Of a stretch of 64,000 nucleotides of DNA, positions 1 through 12,055 are shown piece by piece. This DNA comes from Papaver somniferum (Eukaryota > Streptophyta > Magnoliopsida > Ranunculales > Papaveraceae). Numbering within the stretch: the first letter of the stretch is position 1; each line of letters opens with the position of its first letter. The notes beneath the pieces were generated by a model, which saw nothing but the letters and a program-made list of their open reading frames with translations, searched no databases and was not told the DNA's origin. The DNA lies in NCBI RefSeq assembly GCF_003573695.1, contig NW_020621936.1, forward strand, positions 8,556,001 through 8,620,000, given 5' to 3'. The position numbers and the translations under genes were made by a program.

Positions 1-531
1 TGCAATTGCGGTGCTTTTAATATCTATGTTGTTTCAATTGCTTCCGGTTGAGATGAAGAATTATGCAAGTTGATTTATGCTGGTTTGTATGAATTATTTA
101 TGGCTTAACGAAATAAAGGTGTACGGGATGAGTTGTTTAGTCCAATTCGATTCCGGATAAGAGAAACTAAGTTAATTATGATCTTAGTTAGACTTATCGA
201 AGTGAGGTTTCGGTTATTCAAGTCTAATTGAATGCCTTAACAAGAAATTCTAGTTAACTAACCTAGTACTTGTATTGTTTAAAATTGAAAGGTCTAAGTT
301 TATGGATAATTAGAACCTGATGAGAAAAATAGAGTTATCTTTATTTTGGTCTTATCGTAGGGACTAAGGTGCTCAGTTGTTTTTGTTTTGCTAAACTAAA
401 TTGGAAAAAAAATTTCGGACATTTCCTTGGTAACATATCAAAATAAAACTACTTGTAGTTTCGATTTTGTTATTGGTTATCAGAACATGATGTGTGGAAT
501 CCTCGTGCCTAACTCTACAGGTTGCAAGTCT
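1..531 (+). mobile_element. Internal 3' tail of an old copia-like element (left piece)
   Basis: AT-rich non-coding sequence with no ORF of note. It is the left side of the target into which the solo LTR at 532-36652 inserted. The last five bases, AGTCT (527-531), recur at 36653-36657. Joined to 36658-37097, it leads into a purine tract and an LTR start at 37098. I therefore read it as the region between pol and the 3' LTR of a + strand copia-like element whose coding part lies left of the window. That assignment is an inference from position; no protein domain is visible. Confidence 0.5.
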
Positions 532-1180
532 TGTTAGAGCATTGCTCGGTTGAACTTGCATGTGTTGCTATCTCAAGCATGTTTGTCAATGTGAGTGATC
601 AAAACTATAAGTCTTGATTTCTAGTCTACTATAGCTAAGTCTCTTACTAGGATAGTAAGTGTAGTTGAGCTCAAGGACTCCATGGCGATTCATCATACAA
701 GACGAAGATATACTCAAGGAACCGGTGGAACTTCTCGACAAAAAGGTATGTGGAGACTTGAACTTATCTGTCACTCAAAAGTCTATCTATTATATCTCCT
801 ACTCTTTGAGACAAAAAGTCGTATGTTATATATATAGACTCTGATTATACACATTTGGTATTTCGAGCCGAGTATACCTCGCCTATCTTTATATCGAAAT
901 ATGTGTTGGTAAGCTTTTCGCTTCGACCAAGTTTATCTTTACCTAGTGACGAATGTCATGATATGTTTCAAACACTTTGAAAATTTCTTTGACGAGAAAT
1001 GGTGTAACAACTATATAACGTCCTCTAAGAATGTTTCAATGATTGGAATAAGAGTTTAGATTACAAAACCAATGGTAACATAAGCATTGTTGTAGAAACA
1101 CAGTTATGTATAAGTCCTATTCCTTGAACCGAAGTTTTTGAACTTTGTTGATCAAGAGAACCGGAAGGATGGCAAGTGCC

Positions 1181-1360
1181 AAGTCCGCGAACTACCGAAG
1201 TTCTCAAACCCGAGAATTTCTGTTGGAGTTGACAAACTACTTGCGTGAGCTAAGTCCGCGAACTCAGTCCGCGAACCGGCGAAATTCTCATCCCGAGAAT
1301 TTCTGTTGGAGTTTGTAAACTCTCTCCGGTGTCTTAAGTCCGCGAACCTAGTCTGCGAAC
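1181..1360. repeat. Imperfect tandem repeat of about 83 bp inside the solo LTR
   Basis: The phrase AAGTCCGCGAAC recurs at 1181, 1251 and 1335. CGAGAATTTCTGTTGGAGTT occurs at 1211 and again at 1294, a spacing of 83 bp. This gives about two units in the promoter half of the LTR. Arrays in this position are common in LTR U3 regions and often carry enhancer-like sites; no function can be shown here. Confidence 0.7.
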
Positions 1361-3171
1361 TTGAGAAGGTTATATATCTAAAGATGATTTCTGAACTTAA
1401 TCCTAAAAGACTAAGGAATGCATTTGCAAACCGTGGCTATAAAAGTTCATGAACTGATTCATGTGAATCAAATCATCTTTGCTTCAACTGTGTCTTGTGT
1501 AGTTACATAAGATTTCCTTGAAATTGATCAACTCTCTAACTAGTTCATTTGAGTCATTTGAACTAGTTATGGTGAAGAAGAACATGGTTGGTATGAAATG
1601 CTCATATGGCTAACCTTTTTGTTAACTATTGTTGAACCAACAATGCACATGTTTGGGTACGGTTAACAAACCTAGAAGCGTGCAGTTCATTTGTGTATAA
1701 CAAGCTAAGTTTTCGATCTAACGGTTGAGAAATATTAGCTTGAATCTAAATCAGGTTTTCATCTAACGGTGGATATTGATTGCTTTGTCACCAAGGAAAA
1801 ACCCTGATTTGAAAGACTATATAAGGGGACATCTAGCAACTCTGCAAACTAATGCCCACACCTTACGTGTGATACTAGTTTGTGTGCTAGAGTCGGTTCT
1901 CCTTTAACCTTTGGTTTTCTTCTTCTAAAACCAGGTTAAACGACTTAAAGACTTCACTGGGATTGTGAAGCCGGACCCATACTACTTTTATCGTAGTTGT
2001 GTGATCTGAACTTGTATCTTTTATCGTACGAGTACAATCATATTGATTGGCTTGAGATTGTTTGATTTCTCCGATAGGCAAGATATAAAAAGTAATCACA
2101 AACACCTTCGTCTCATTGTTTGTGATTCTGCAACATCTTGTTTCGCTACCATTCGATTAAGATTGTTGTGAGGTGATTGATTAATCTAAGTTGTTCTTCG
2201 GGAATATAAGACCGGATTATCAATTGCTTCCTGTTCACCTTGATTATTATCAAAAGACGGAACAAAACCTTTTAGGGTTTATCTGTGGGAGACAAATTGA
2301 TCCTTCGATAGACTTTTCTATGTGAGACAGATTTTTTTATCATAAGTATTCGATTTTGGGTCGTAGCAACTCTTAGTTGTGGGTGAGACCAGCTAAGGGA
2401 ATCAATTGCGTAGTATCCTGCTGGGATCAGAGGCGTAGGGATTACAACTGTACCTTGGTGTTTGAGCGTGAAAATGATTTCTGCTGATTTCGGTAATTTC
2501 GGGTGTGTGGGTGAGAAACGAGTTTAAACCCTAAACAATGTACTGCAAGGGAGTACTTTAGATTCGAGAGATCAATCTGTACAAATCCGGCCTAAACCAA
2601 GAAATGGTTGTTCCATACTTGCTTCGGTCACAAAGTGAAGGAGAATGGGTTGGTTTTGGGGAGGGAAGCGAAGAAAGTGTTGAGACCAGGTTGATTCTGG
2701 AAGAGTAGTTGTTTCACGACTTGTATCAGAAAATAGGAAGCTCACAGATGGAAAGCTAGCGAATGTTTCTGAGTGTTATATTGCTCCTGACTGAACTTGT
2801 TGTTCGGTGGAAATAGGTAAGACCTATTTATACAAGTCGAAGTGAAATGTACTCTGGTCACATTAAGGAATGGAAAAAATGGGTGAGTAAATGAGAAGAG
2901 GTGGTAACCGTTAACGCATGGAATTGATGTTCCATAAAAGAGAGTGTTTCACCATTACTCCGTGTATTTACTAACCGCCTCATCCTTATGATACTTCCTT
3001 ATGACGGGCGTAGTGTACGCCGCACGCTGTAAACCGCCAAACCAATACCCAAAGAGGATCCCCCAGTTTGTGATAGGTGTTGATGTCTCGAATGTTTTTG
3101 TGGAAAACATGTATCATATTGTTGTCGCCTAGCAAGTCGATCTTGGGAGACTTGTTGGCTTGGTGACCTTC

Positions 3172-4714
3172 TGATTTTAGTTTTGATTGTTGTTGTAGTA
3201 ATGAGGTTCAAACTCTCGGACTTGTGAAGATTAAATTTAAAGATTTAATAAAATTATATACAAAAATATTAACAAAGTGGGCGAGAGGTAACCAAGACAC
3301 TCGAATCCACTATTACACATGAATGATGTCAAATATTTCATAACTCTAAGTATCCTTTTAATCCTTTATTTCTTAATCCACAAATAATCAAACATATTCT
3401 CAAAAATTAATTGTATCCCTTAAGCATAGATTATCTAACCAAAGCATAACCTATCTAATTGAATCACAACTAATGAAGAAAATTATGTAAACTTTTAAGA
3501 ACTCTGCAAAATAAGTGATTGAGTGAATTATAATTTAATATTAGAGAAAATGAAATAGTTACACATTGTTCATGTGTGAATAGCTTCATCCATTGCCTTG
3601 GTTACGAGAGAATTAGCCGCTCAACATATTGGAAAACCTCTCAAAGAATTTCATTGATGCTCAAAAATGGTTTACAAATGATGAGAATATGAGAAATACA
3701 ATAAAACCGGGTTTGTAACAATTATATTTGTTACAAAGCAGAGAACTACGACCCTCAGTGACAAAATAAGACTGCTGCAGCTGTGTCGCAAACGCTGTAG
3801 CAAATAAGTCTGCCTGATGTACGACCCACAGGTGTGAGTCGTTATTACTGTAGGACAACGACTGCTGGTGCAGGTACGTTCTTCGTGTTCTTCAGTGTTC
3901 TTTAATGGCAGCAGCAGCAGGTGGTCTCTCTGCAAATTCGATTTTTTTGACTCTGTGGTGCTCTAAACTTCTCCCAATCTCTCCCCCCCGATTCTCTATG
4001 ATCCCCTCAACATATTTATACTCCTTAGCCCCATTTAATTACGCCAAAATTCAATATTCTTCATTAAACTCGGCAGTTAAAGAAAAATTTTCCGGATATT
4101 TTTCTTCATCGAGCATCTGCAGCTGTCCAACCTTCCTTATTTCCTTCTACACGGTCCAGAGTGTTGCTAGAGTCATCATACACGAGCAGAACACGCATAA
4201 ATCTTCAAAAACTCGTGAATTATTCTTCTCATGCACGGGCTGCCCTGTTTTCTTGTCACGGATTTTCCAGCCAATTTTGATCGAAACAAACACCCATACC
4301 AGCTTTGTTAGGACATATCACAACTACCCATTAAGTTTCAGCCCTTTAGTCTACCCAGAAATCCTTCAAATTTCGATCGAAAAATTCACCAGAGAGCTGC
4401 TCTTTTTCCCGCCAATTTTTAAGTTCAAACGAAGAAGGTGGTGTCCCCTAACCAGATGTGGGGTGCGAATAGCAGCTGCCTGTTTTGGGGGTGACCTGGG
4501 GTGCCCCTAGTAATGATGTGCCCCTTAACCAAATCTGGGCTCCGTATAACAAGTGTCCTCCGGGGGTGTTCCGAGTGATTTTTCGAGCCGATTTTTCCAA
4601 CAATATTTATTTTCCAAAAATACCTAAAAATACACAAAACACCATAATAAGGACGAAAACGAGTACCAACAATACGAAACATTGAGGACAATTAGCACAT
4701 AAATGCGTCTATCA
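3172..4714 (-). repeat. Left (3') LTR of the 6.9-kb element
   Basis: Pairs with 8468-10043 along its full length. The boundary is set by the TSD at 3167-3171 on one side and the purine tract from 4715 on the other. It contains a 201-codon + strand open frame (3905-4510) that indels break in the sister LTR, so I do not call it a gene. Confidence 0.87.
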
Positions 4715-5759
4715 AATACCCCCAAACTTATTATTTGCTAGTCCTCGAGCAAAACTAATAAAAAATAAATAAAACCGAGTTAATCTCGGGAGGGTTTACC
4801 AGGGTGTGCCCACAAAACCATTACTCCAGACCCTAGCTATCTATGCAGAACCTTGGAAGGCACTAAAGAATCTCCTTGGTTGGCATACTTATTGACTACA
4901 GGAGGAAGTACCCTGATGCGAAATTCCAATTGTTGTACACGAGTTTGCACTCAAGCATACTAAAATTCATATAAAGTGACAGAGCTCTACTCAGATAGTT
5001 TCTGGACATCATAAACCGGAGTCAACCAATCACATGGATAGATTAAGAAGATGGATGTAGAGAAAAATGTGGATGATGTTGACTAAGGTGAACCTATCCT
5101 AATGGACTGAGATACTGGTCTGGACTAATATCAACACACTGGCAAATACAAGGGAACCAGTGGTCGATAATCCTAACTCTAGGTCAACTCAGCTGGCATA
5201 TACAAGGGTACCAGTGGTCGACTTTATTGTATTTATTCCGGTTGGTCTGGTGGTCTGGTCTCAATTTTTTTTTTTTTCATCTCAGTCACTCTATTTCACC
5301 CTAGTAATGGAAAAAAAAAAAAAAAGTGATCAGGATTCTTTCGATGTTTCCATCACGAGGATATGGCGAAACTACCATGTTTTCTTTTTCTAACACCTGA
5401 GCTCTGTGCTTTTATGAATAGACTCTTTAGATGTTTCCATCTAATCAGATTGGTTCCTCAAATCCTACAACCAAAATGCTTCCATCCACTTAGATTAGTT
5501 AGTGCCAACCTTAATAAGCATAAATTTCTAGTCTCTGGAGCTTATTTATTGCAACTAAGAACTTTCTCCCATACCCCCAAACTTAAATCTAACATTGTCC
5601 TCAATGTTCTAAAGATGAAATTAAAAGCATGAACAAGGAGAAACTGTTACCAATGAAGCAAAAGAGATAAGGAAAGATATTACCGTGTCGCATGAATATT
5701 GGGTTACCTCCCAAGAAGTGCTAAGTTTAAAGTCTTCAGCCAGACTAAGCAAGGATTAG

Positions 5760-7423
5760 TCACCACGTAGAATCATATAGTAGTAGCCGGAATAACTGTG
5801 GGTCATCTGGATCAAAAAGTGTTACCCACAAGAAGAGGAAACTGCAACAGACCAAGAAGATACCGAACATACCCTTGCTTAAGACAACTACATCTAGTTG
5901 TGGTTCAGGTTCAGGCTCTATAAAAGGGTCTAAATAAAAGGTTTTCATCGGTTGGATTTCCTCAAAGCTAAGATCCGGTTATTAGAGTCTGGAAAAACTC
6001 AACTGAACTTAGAAGCACATAACAACAACCTGAATAATTGGGGATCCTCTAAGTCAATTAGATTTGACTCACAAAGTTGACCATAATAATGGTCATTAAG
6101 AAAATGTGTCGACCCTAATATCCTAAAGTAATTAGGTTTAGTCTCAAAACTTAATATCCGACACATCTGAAAATCATATGTTCCCACAATTGGAAGAAAA
6201 GTTTTTGGTGGGAAAACAAAGTCAATCTTGGTATCATAGCCTGGGTTAACCACATCAACCAGAGGATGGGTTTCTAACAACTGAGCTTCTCTGGACATCA
6301 TTAGGTTCGGGAAAACATGTATGAAGATAATCTTGTAATATGGTTGAGGCATAAATGTCAAGTCCTACACGAGGGAACTTTCTAAGAAGTTAAAGCACAT
6401 GGAGAATGATAATCACCCCCAAACTTAGAGTTTTCTGTCTCTAGAGACTAGTCACAACTTCCCTAATTTCTAGGTCATCAGATTCCTGGAAATGGTCAAT
6501 TGATTCTTTCTAAGTCAGGTTCATCCTCACTCATCTCTACGAGTTCATCTTCTTCGTCTAAGACTATTGTTTCTAAATCGCTAGACTCTAAAACATTATT
6601 CTCAGAATAAACTCGTTCCTCTAAATCATTATCGGCTTTGTAAACAGGAAATACTACATCGTCTAAAACGAGGGTATCTCTAGTCAAATCCTCGTCCTTT
6701 TGAATAGGTGAATAATTATTAAAATTATTTGGATTTGAACTAGAAATAATATTATCATTGTAAAGCTCAATTGGAGTAACCATTTCCTGATCACTATTCC
6801 TACATAAGTATGATTCTCCATCAACACTATCCTCATCATAATAACATGAAAAAGATCGAACCTCATCAAAACAAGTAGTGTTACCAATTCTAACCTGTAT
6901 CTTGATTATGTAAATAACTATCCTCATTTAAGGGTATTATTGGAAACACTATATTGGAAAGTAAGATTATTTCGAGCAAGTCTTTCGTTCGTCTCAGCCA
7001 TCAGCTTGAGGGATTCCTCTATAGAAAGTTCACTCATTATTGTAGTTCTTTCGTCTATAATTACACTATTCATCTCAGCTAACTTACGCGTCGACTCAGC
7101 TAACTCCTGAGGGACTCTTCTAAAGGAGGAATAGGAACAGAGGGATCATAAAAAGGACTACTTTTCAATAGTTTGATTGTATCCTCTAGAGACGAAGAAC
7201 TAGTACTATAATCTTCTTGCTCGTAAGACTGATGCATGTGTGGATAGTAATTGGGCTCACCAGGGTATGACCCATATCCTTCCAAAGGATGGCGTTCCCA
7301 ACCACTATTCCCAACATGGTCATAAAAAGGATGATGTCCATATTCAAATTCAGGTCGATAATCATTGTATTGGCTTCTATCATACCAGTTCGACATTCTT
7401 AATTGCAAGGGAATTCTACACAA
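5760..7423 (-). pseudogene. Broken ORF series of the 6.9-kb element, function unknown
   Basis: Minus-strand open frames lie at 7423-7100, 6927-6496, 6361-5999 and 5948-5760. The first (107 aa) is rich in Tyr, Pro and Ser (motif EFEYGHHPFYDH) and ends PPLEESLRS. Past its stop, another frame continues as a helical stretch (ELSIEESLKLMAETNERLAR, about 6980-7040). The 143-aa frame ends in a strongly acidic tail rich in Asp and Glu. The pieces read as one ancestral protein of several hundred residues, now split by stops and frameshifts. I recognise no gag, protease or polymerase motif. A protein specific to this non-autonomous family, perhaps a diverged gag-like product, is the best guess. Confidence 0.45.
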
Positions 7424-8119
7424 TCACAAACAAGGCTGACTCGACCAAATCAAACCTATAAAATCTAGCAAACAACAAGCATGATGGCTCCACTTAGATT
7501 GTTTCTAGACCAGCTTCTAATCCTTCGAAAGGGAATTCGTTACAATTTAAGCAAACCCCTCTAGAATCAATCCGAGTCAAAGTAAGTTGAATTGAGGCGA
7601 GGGAAGCTGCGAAGAGCTTTGAAACCCAAGGCCTCACCGCTATCACAAGGCGGCGCAGTAACGCATTCAACTCACAGAAACCATCATGAACTTCGAAGTA
7701 TGCTAAAAGAGTAACCAATATTTTTCGAACGACTTTCCTACTAAGCTCGTTACCCTATAGGTCTCGTTCTAGTCAAAATTTTAAGCTTAGGTTCGCGTTT
7801 GGTTTCGTTTTCCTAAAGCGGGCAAGAAGGAAACGGTGATGAAATCCGAGTCCTTATCTTAATTTGGCCAGGCCTTGCCCTTTACTAGGAAATTAAAACA
7901 ACCGTATTCAAATCCTCAGCATATATTCACCTTAAGACATACAATAAACCCGCTGACAGGGGATTCGCTGGTGTTTCGAAAGCTTACCTCCCGTACCAGA
8001 CGGGCGCAGAACCGCTGAAGTCGACTCGGGCCACGACTCTTGTGTCATGTGCGAACCCGAGGGGCCGAGACGATATTGTAATCGTCGTCCTTCCCTGCAA
8101 ACAGTTTTATATTTAATGT

Positions 8120-8330
8120 ATCCTTCCTTAGGGTTTTAAAAAAAAATAAAAAATAATTGTCCAAAGTCCAAATAAAGTGCAAAAGAAAAGAAAAAAAAAT
8201 AAAAAAAAAAATAATAATTACAAAAATGGAAGGTCTCTAAAAAAAAAAAAATAAATTCTCTCTTTTTTTTTTAATTTTTTCTTTCGCTTTTTTTTCGCTT
8301 TGTCTTTTTCCTTCTCTTTTAGCTTTAAGC
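8120..8330. repeat. A/T low-complexity tract
   Basis: Runs of A, then of T, in the leader of the 6.9-kb element, between its primer site and the first ORF. There are no coding signs. Confidence 0.7.
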
Positions 8331-8467
8331 TTTGATTCCAAGTCTTTAGTATCCTACTTCAAACCTGTAAAACAAAGACACACCCAAAGAAACGTAAAAA
8401 GAACAAATGAAATAAAAAAAAACTAAAAATTCTACCTAAGCACAAATCCGCGTCGGCGGCGCCAAAA

Positions 8468-10043
8468 TGATTTTAATTTTGATTGTTGTTGTATTAATGA
8501 GGTTCAAACTCTCGGACTTGTGAAGATTAAATTTAAAGATTTAATAAAATTATATACAAAAATATTAACAAAGTGGGCGAGAGGTAACCAAGACACTGGA
8601 ATCCACTATTACACATGAATGATGTCAAATATTTCATAACTCTAATTATCCTTTTAATCCTTTATTTCTTAATCCACAAATAATCAAACATATTCTCAAA
8701 AATTAATTGTATCCCTTAAGAATAGATTATCTAACCAAAGCATAACCTATCTAATTGAATCACAATTAATGAAGAAAATTATGTAAACTTTTAAGAACTC
8801 TGCAAAAGCAGTGATTGAGTGAACTATAATTAAATATTAGAGAAAATGAGATAGTTACCCATTGTTCATGTGTGAATAGCTTCATCCATTGCCTTGGTTA
8901 CGAGAGAATTAGCCGCTCACCATATTGAAAATCCTCTCAAACAATTTCATTGATGCTCAAAAATGGTTTACAAATGATGAGAATATGAGAAATACAATAA
9001 AACCGGGTTTGTAATAATTATATTTGTTACAAAGCAGAGAACTACGACCCTCAGTGACAAAATAAGACTGCTGCAGCTGTGTCGCAAACGCTGTAGAAAA
9101 TAAGTCTGCCTGATGTACGACCCACAGCTGTGAGTCGTTATTACTGTAGGAAAACGACTGCTGGTGCAGGTCCGTTCTTCGTGTTCTTCAGTGTTCTTCA
9201 ATGGCAGCAGCAGCAGCAGGTGGTCTCTCTGCAAATTCGATTTTTTTGACTCTGTGGTGCTCTAAACTTCTCCCAATCTCTCCCCCCGATTCTCTATGAT
9301 ACCCTCAACATATTTATACTCCTTAGCCCTATTTAATTACGCCAAAATTCTCAATATTCTTCATTAAACTCGACAGTTAAAGAAAATATTTTTCGGATAT
9401 TTTTTCTTCATTCGAGCATCTGCAGCTGTCCAACCTTCCTTATTTTCCTTCTACACGGTCCCGAGTGTTGCTAGAGTCATCATACACGAGCAGAACACTC
9501 ATAAATCTTCAAAAACTCGTGAATTATTCTTCTCATGCACGGGATGCCCTGTTTTCTTGTCACGGATTTTCCAGCCAATTTTCATCGAAACAAACACCCA
9601 TACCAGCTTTGTTAGGACATATCACAACTACCCATTAAGTTTCAGCCCTTTAGTCTACCCAGAAATCCTTCAAATTTCGATCGAAAAATTCACCAGAGAG
9701 CTGCTCTTTTTTCCCGCCAATTTTTAAGTTCAAACGAAGAAGGTGGTGTCCCACTAACCAGATGTGGGGTGCGAATAGCAGCTGCCTGTTTTGGGGGTGA
9801 CCTTGGGTGCCCCTTAAAAATTGAGGTGCTCCTTAGTAATTGAGGTGCCCATTAACTAAATCTGGGCTCCGTATAACAAGTCTTCTCTGGGGGTGTTCCG
9901 AGTGATTTTTCGAGCCGATTTTTCCAACAATATTTATTTTCCAAAAATACCTAAAAACACACAAAACACCATAATAAGGACGAAAACGAGTACCAACAAT
10001 ACGAAACATTGAGGACAATTTAGGCACATAAATGCGCCTATCA
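8468..10043 (-). repeat. Right (5') LTR of the 6.9-kb element
   Basis: Pairs with 3172-4714. On its inner side lies the tRNA-Asp-like primer site; on its outer side lies the TSD CCTTC at 10044-10048. It has about 30 bp more than its partner near 9810-9850, where a short GAGGTGC(C/T)C motif is repeated. Confidence 0.87.
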
Positions 10044-10061
10044 CCTTCGACGGTCGAGATT

Positions 10062-11100
10062 TTGCATCTTAAGAGGAAAGGTAGTCGTTGATCGTCGCAC
10101 GCTTTCGTTTTTGGTAGCCGCATAGGGAAGGCCAGCATGGTGGCGCGGCAAGGTTGGCATGCCATTGACATGGCATGCCTTGGCGCGGTTTGGCGTGGCC
10201 AAACTAGAGTTTTGGGCCAAAGGTTACCATGTGTTGTCTGGTAACCTTGGACGACTAGGATTTGCTCCTAGGATCGAAGGGAGACCGTTGATTGCCGCAC
10301 GCCTTCGTTTTGGTAGCCGCATAGGGAAGGCCAACATGGTGGCGCGGCAAGGTTGGCATGCCATTGGCATGGCGTGTCCAAACTAGGGTTTTGGGTCAAA
10401 GGTTACCATGCGTTGTCTGGTAACCTTGGACGGCTAGGATTTGCTCCTGCAATTGAAGAGCGACCGTTGATTGTCGCACACCTTCGCTTTGGTTGCTGCA
10501 TAGGGAAGGCCAGCATGGTGGCACGGCAAGGTTGGCATACCATGCCTTGGCGCGGTTTGGCGTTGCCAAACTAGAGTTTTGGGTCAAAGGTTACCCTGCG
10601 TTGTCTGGTAACCTTGGACGGTTATGATTTTCTCCTGGAATTGAAGGGTGACCGTTGATTATCGCACGTCTTCGTTTTGGTTTCCGAATAAGAAAGGCCA
10701 GCATGGTGGTGCGTCAAGGTTGGCATGCCATTGGCATGGCATTCCTTGGCGCGGTTTGGCCAAACTAGGGTTTTGGGTCAAAGGTTACCATGCGTTGTCT
10801 GGTAACCTTGGACGACTAGGATTTGCTCATGGAATTGAAGGGCGACCGTTGATTGTCGCACGCCTTCGTTTTGGTTGCCGCATAGAGAAGGCCAACATGG
10901 TGGTGCGACAAGGTTGGCATGACATTGGCATGGCATGCCTTGGCGCGGTTTGGCGTGGCCAAACTAGGGTTTTAGGTCAAAGGTTACCATGCATTGTCTG
11001 GTAACCTTGGACGGCTAGGATTTGCTCCTGGGATTGAAGGGCGGCCGTTGATTATCGCACGCCTTCGTTTTGGTAGCCGCATAGGGAAGGCTGGCATGGT
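10062..11100. repeat. Tandem array, about 180-200 bp unit, five copies (left LTR)
   Basis: The landmark GGTTACC occurs at 10222, 10401, 10589, 10782 and 10981, a spacing of 179-199 bp. Each unit carries the phrases TTGTCTGGTAACCTTGGACG, GGGAAGGCCAGCATGGTGG and GGCGTGGCCAAACTAGGG. It is unusually G+C-rich for this window. Five matching units occur in the sister LTR (30986, 31163, 35109, 35299, 35497), so the array predates this insertion. Confidence 0.9.
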
Positions 11101-11149
11101 ATAATGGGGTCGCGGATTTGGAATGCCATGAGTGCATGGTGCGGCTAGC

Positions 11150-11325
11150 ATGGCTAGGGCCACGACAAGGTGCGGTTGGCTTAGCATGACGGGGCCAAGG
11201 GCTTGGCATGCCGTTGGCACATGGTGCAGCTAGCATGGCTAGGACCATGGCAAGGTGGGGTTGGATTGGCATGGTGGAGCCAAGGGCTTGTCATGCCATT
11301 GGCACATGGTGCGACTGGCATGGTT
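11150..11325. repeat. About 86-bp tandem repeat, two units
   Basis: GGCTAGGGCCACG at about 11152 recurs as GGCTAGGACCATG at about 11239. The same pair occurs in the sister LTR at about 35667 and 35753. It lies between the 190-bp and 69-bp arrays and shares their TTGGCATGCC vocabulary. Confidence 0.75.
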
Positions 11326-11855
11326 GGCATGCCTCGGCGTGAAGATGTGGCTGGCATGGTTTTCCATTGGCACAGTAGTGCGGCTTGCATGGTTGGCATG
11401 CCTTGGCGCGGAGATGTGGCTGACATGGTTTGTCATTGGCACAGTGGTGCGGTTGGCATGCCTTGGCGCAGAGATGTGGCTGGCATAGTTTTTCATTGGC
11501 ACAGTGGTGCGACTGTCATGGTTGGCATGCCTTGGCGCGGAGATGTGGCTGGCATGGTTTGTCATTGGCATAATGGTGCGGCTGGCATGGTTGGCATGCC
11601 TTGGCGCAGAGATGTGGCTGGCATGGTTTGCCATTACCACAATGGTGCGGCTGGCATGGTTGGCATGCCCTAGCGCGGAGATGTGGCTGGCATGGTTTTC
11701 CATTGGCACAGTGATGCGGCTGGCATGGTTGGCATGCCTTGGCGCGGAGATGTGGCTGGCATGGTTTGCCATTGGCATAGTGGTGCGGCTGGCATGGTTG
11801 GCATGCCTTGGCGCGGAGATGTGGCTGGCATGGTTTGTCATTGGCACAGTGGTAG
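11318..11855. repeat. 69-bp tandem array, eight units (left LTR)
   Basis: The core GGCATGCC (or a near copy) recurs at 11326, 11395, 11455, 11524, 11593, 11662, 11731 and 11800. Spacing is 69 bp except one 60-bp step (a 9-bp loss). Units contain GCGGAGATGTGGCTGGCATG. Because 69 is a multiple of three, the array keeps several frames open on both strands; these are artefacts, not genes. The sister LTR has only two units (35841, 35910). Confidence 0.92.
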
Positions 11856-12055
11856 AATGAGAATTAGGGTTTAGGTGATGTTAGTCAATGTTAAGTGTTC
11901 TGTCGTGGAACATGACCCGTGTAGAAAAAAGGTACCCCGGTAATTCTTACGTAAGCGTGCTAATTGATTCAATAAATGTACTAATGGTCATAGTAACGTC
12001 ATGTCGGATGTACAGTTTTACAATTTTAACCCTAAGCTAAAAACCACCATCAACA

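Larger units (their letters stand above)
3172..10043 (-). mobile_element. Non-autonomous Athila-related LTR element, 6.9 kb
   Basis: LTRs 3172-4714 (1543 bp) and 8468-10043 (1576 bp) start TGATTTTA and end TGCG(T/C)CTATCA. The TSD is CCTTC (3167-3171 and 10044-10048). On the minus strand the primer site beside the right LTR reads TGGCGCCGCCGACGCGG (about 8449-8465). Its first eight bases match the tRNA-Asp type used by Athila elements. A purine tract lies at 4715-4730 (minus AAGTTTGGGGGTATT). The 3.75-kb interior has no gag, RT or integrase. It carries broken minus-strand ORFs of unknown function. LTR divergence is low by eye, with indels such as a longer CAG run at 9202. Confidence 0.87.
2459..12055 (-). 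repeat. Left (3') LTR of the large Ty3 element, split by insertion
   Basis: About 2720 bp once the element at 3172-10043 and one TSD copy are removed. It contains 2459-3171, then 10049-12055. The second part holds a roughly 190-bp tandem array and a 69-bp tandem array. Its first 700 bp match 30117-30830 nearly base for base, and its last 200 bp match 35930-36129, which defines the LTR pair. Confidence 0.85.

Noticed and set aside
3905..4510. 201-codon plus-strand open frame.
   Set aside because: It lies wholly inside an LTR, antisense to the element. Indels break it in the sister LTR (9193-9800). No recognisable domain.
10159..11004. Plus-strand frames such as 10648-11004 repeated in the 190-bp array.
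   Set aside because: The same short peptide pattern recurs with each repeat unit; this is repeat-driven, not a gene.
11203..11874. Several long overlapping open frames on both strands (up to 202 codons).
   Set aside because: They come from the 69-bp array, whose period is a multiple of three. Composition follows the repeat (Met/Ala/His/Gly/Trp), and the sister LTR has no equivalent length.
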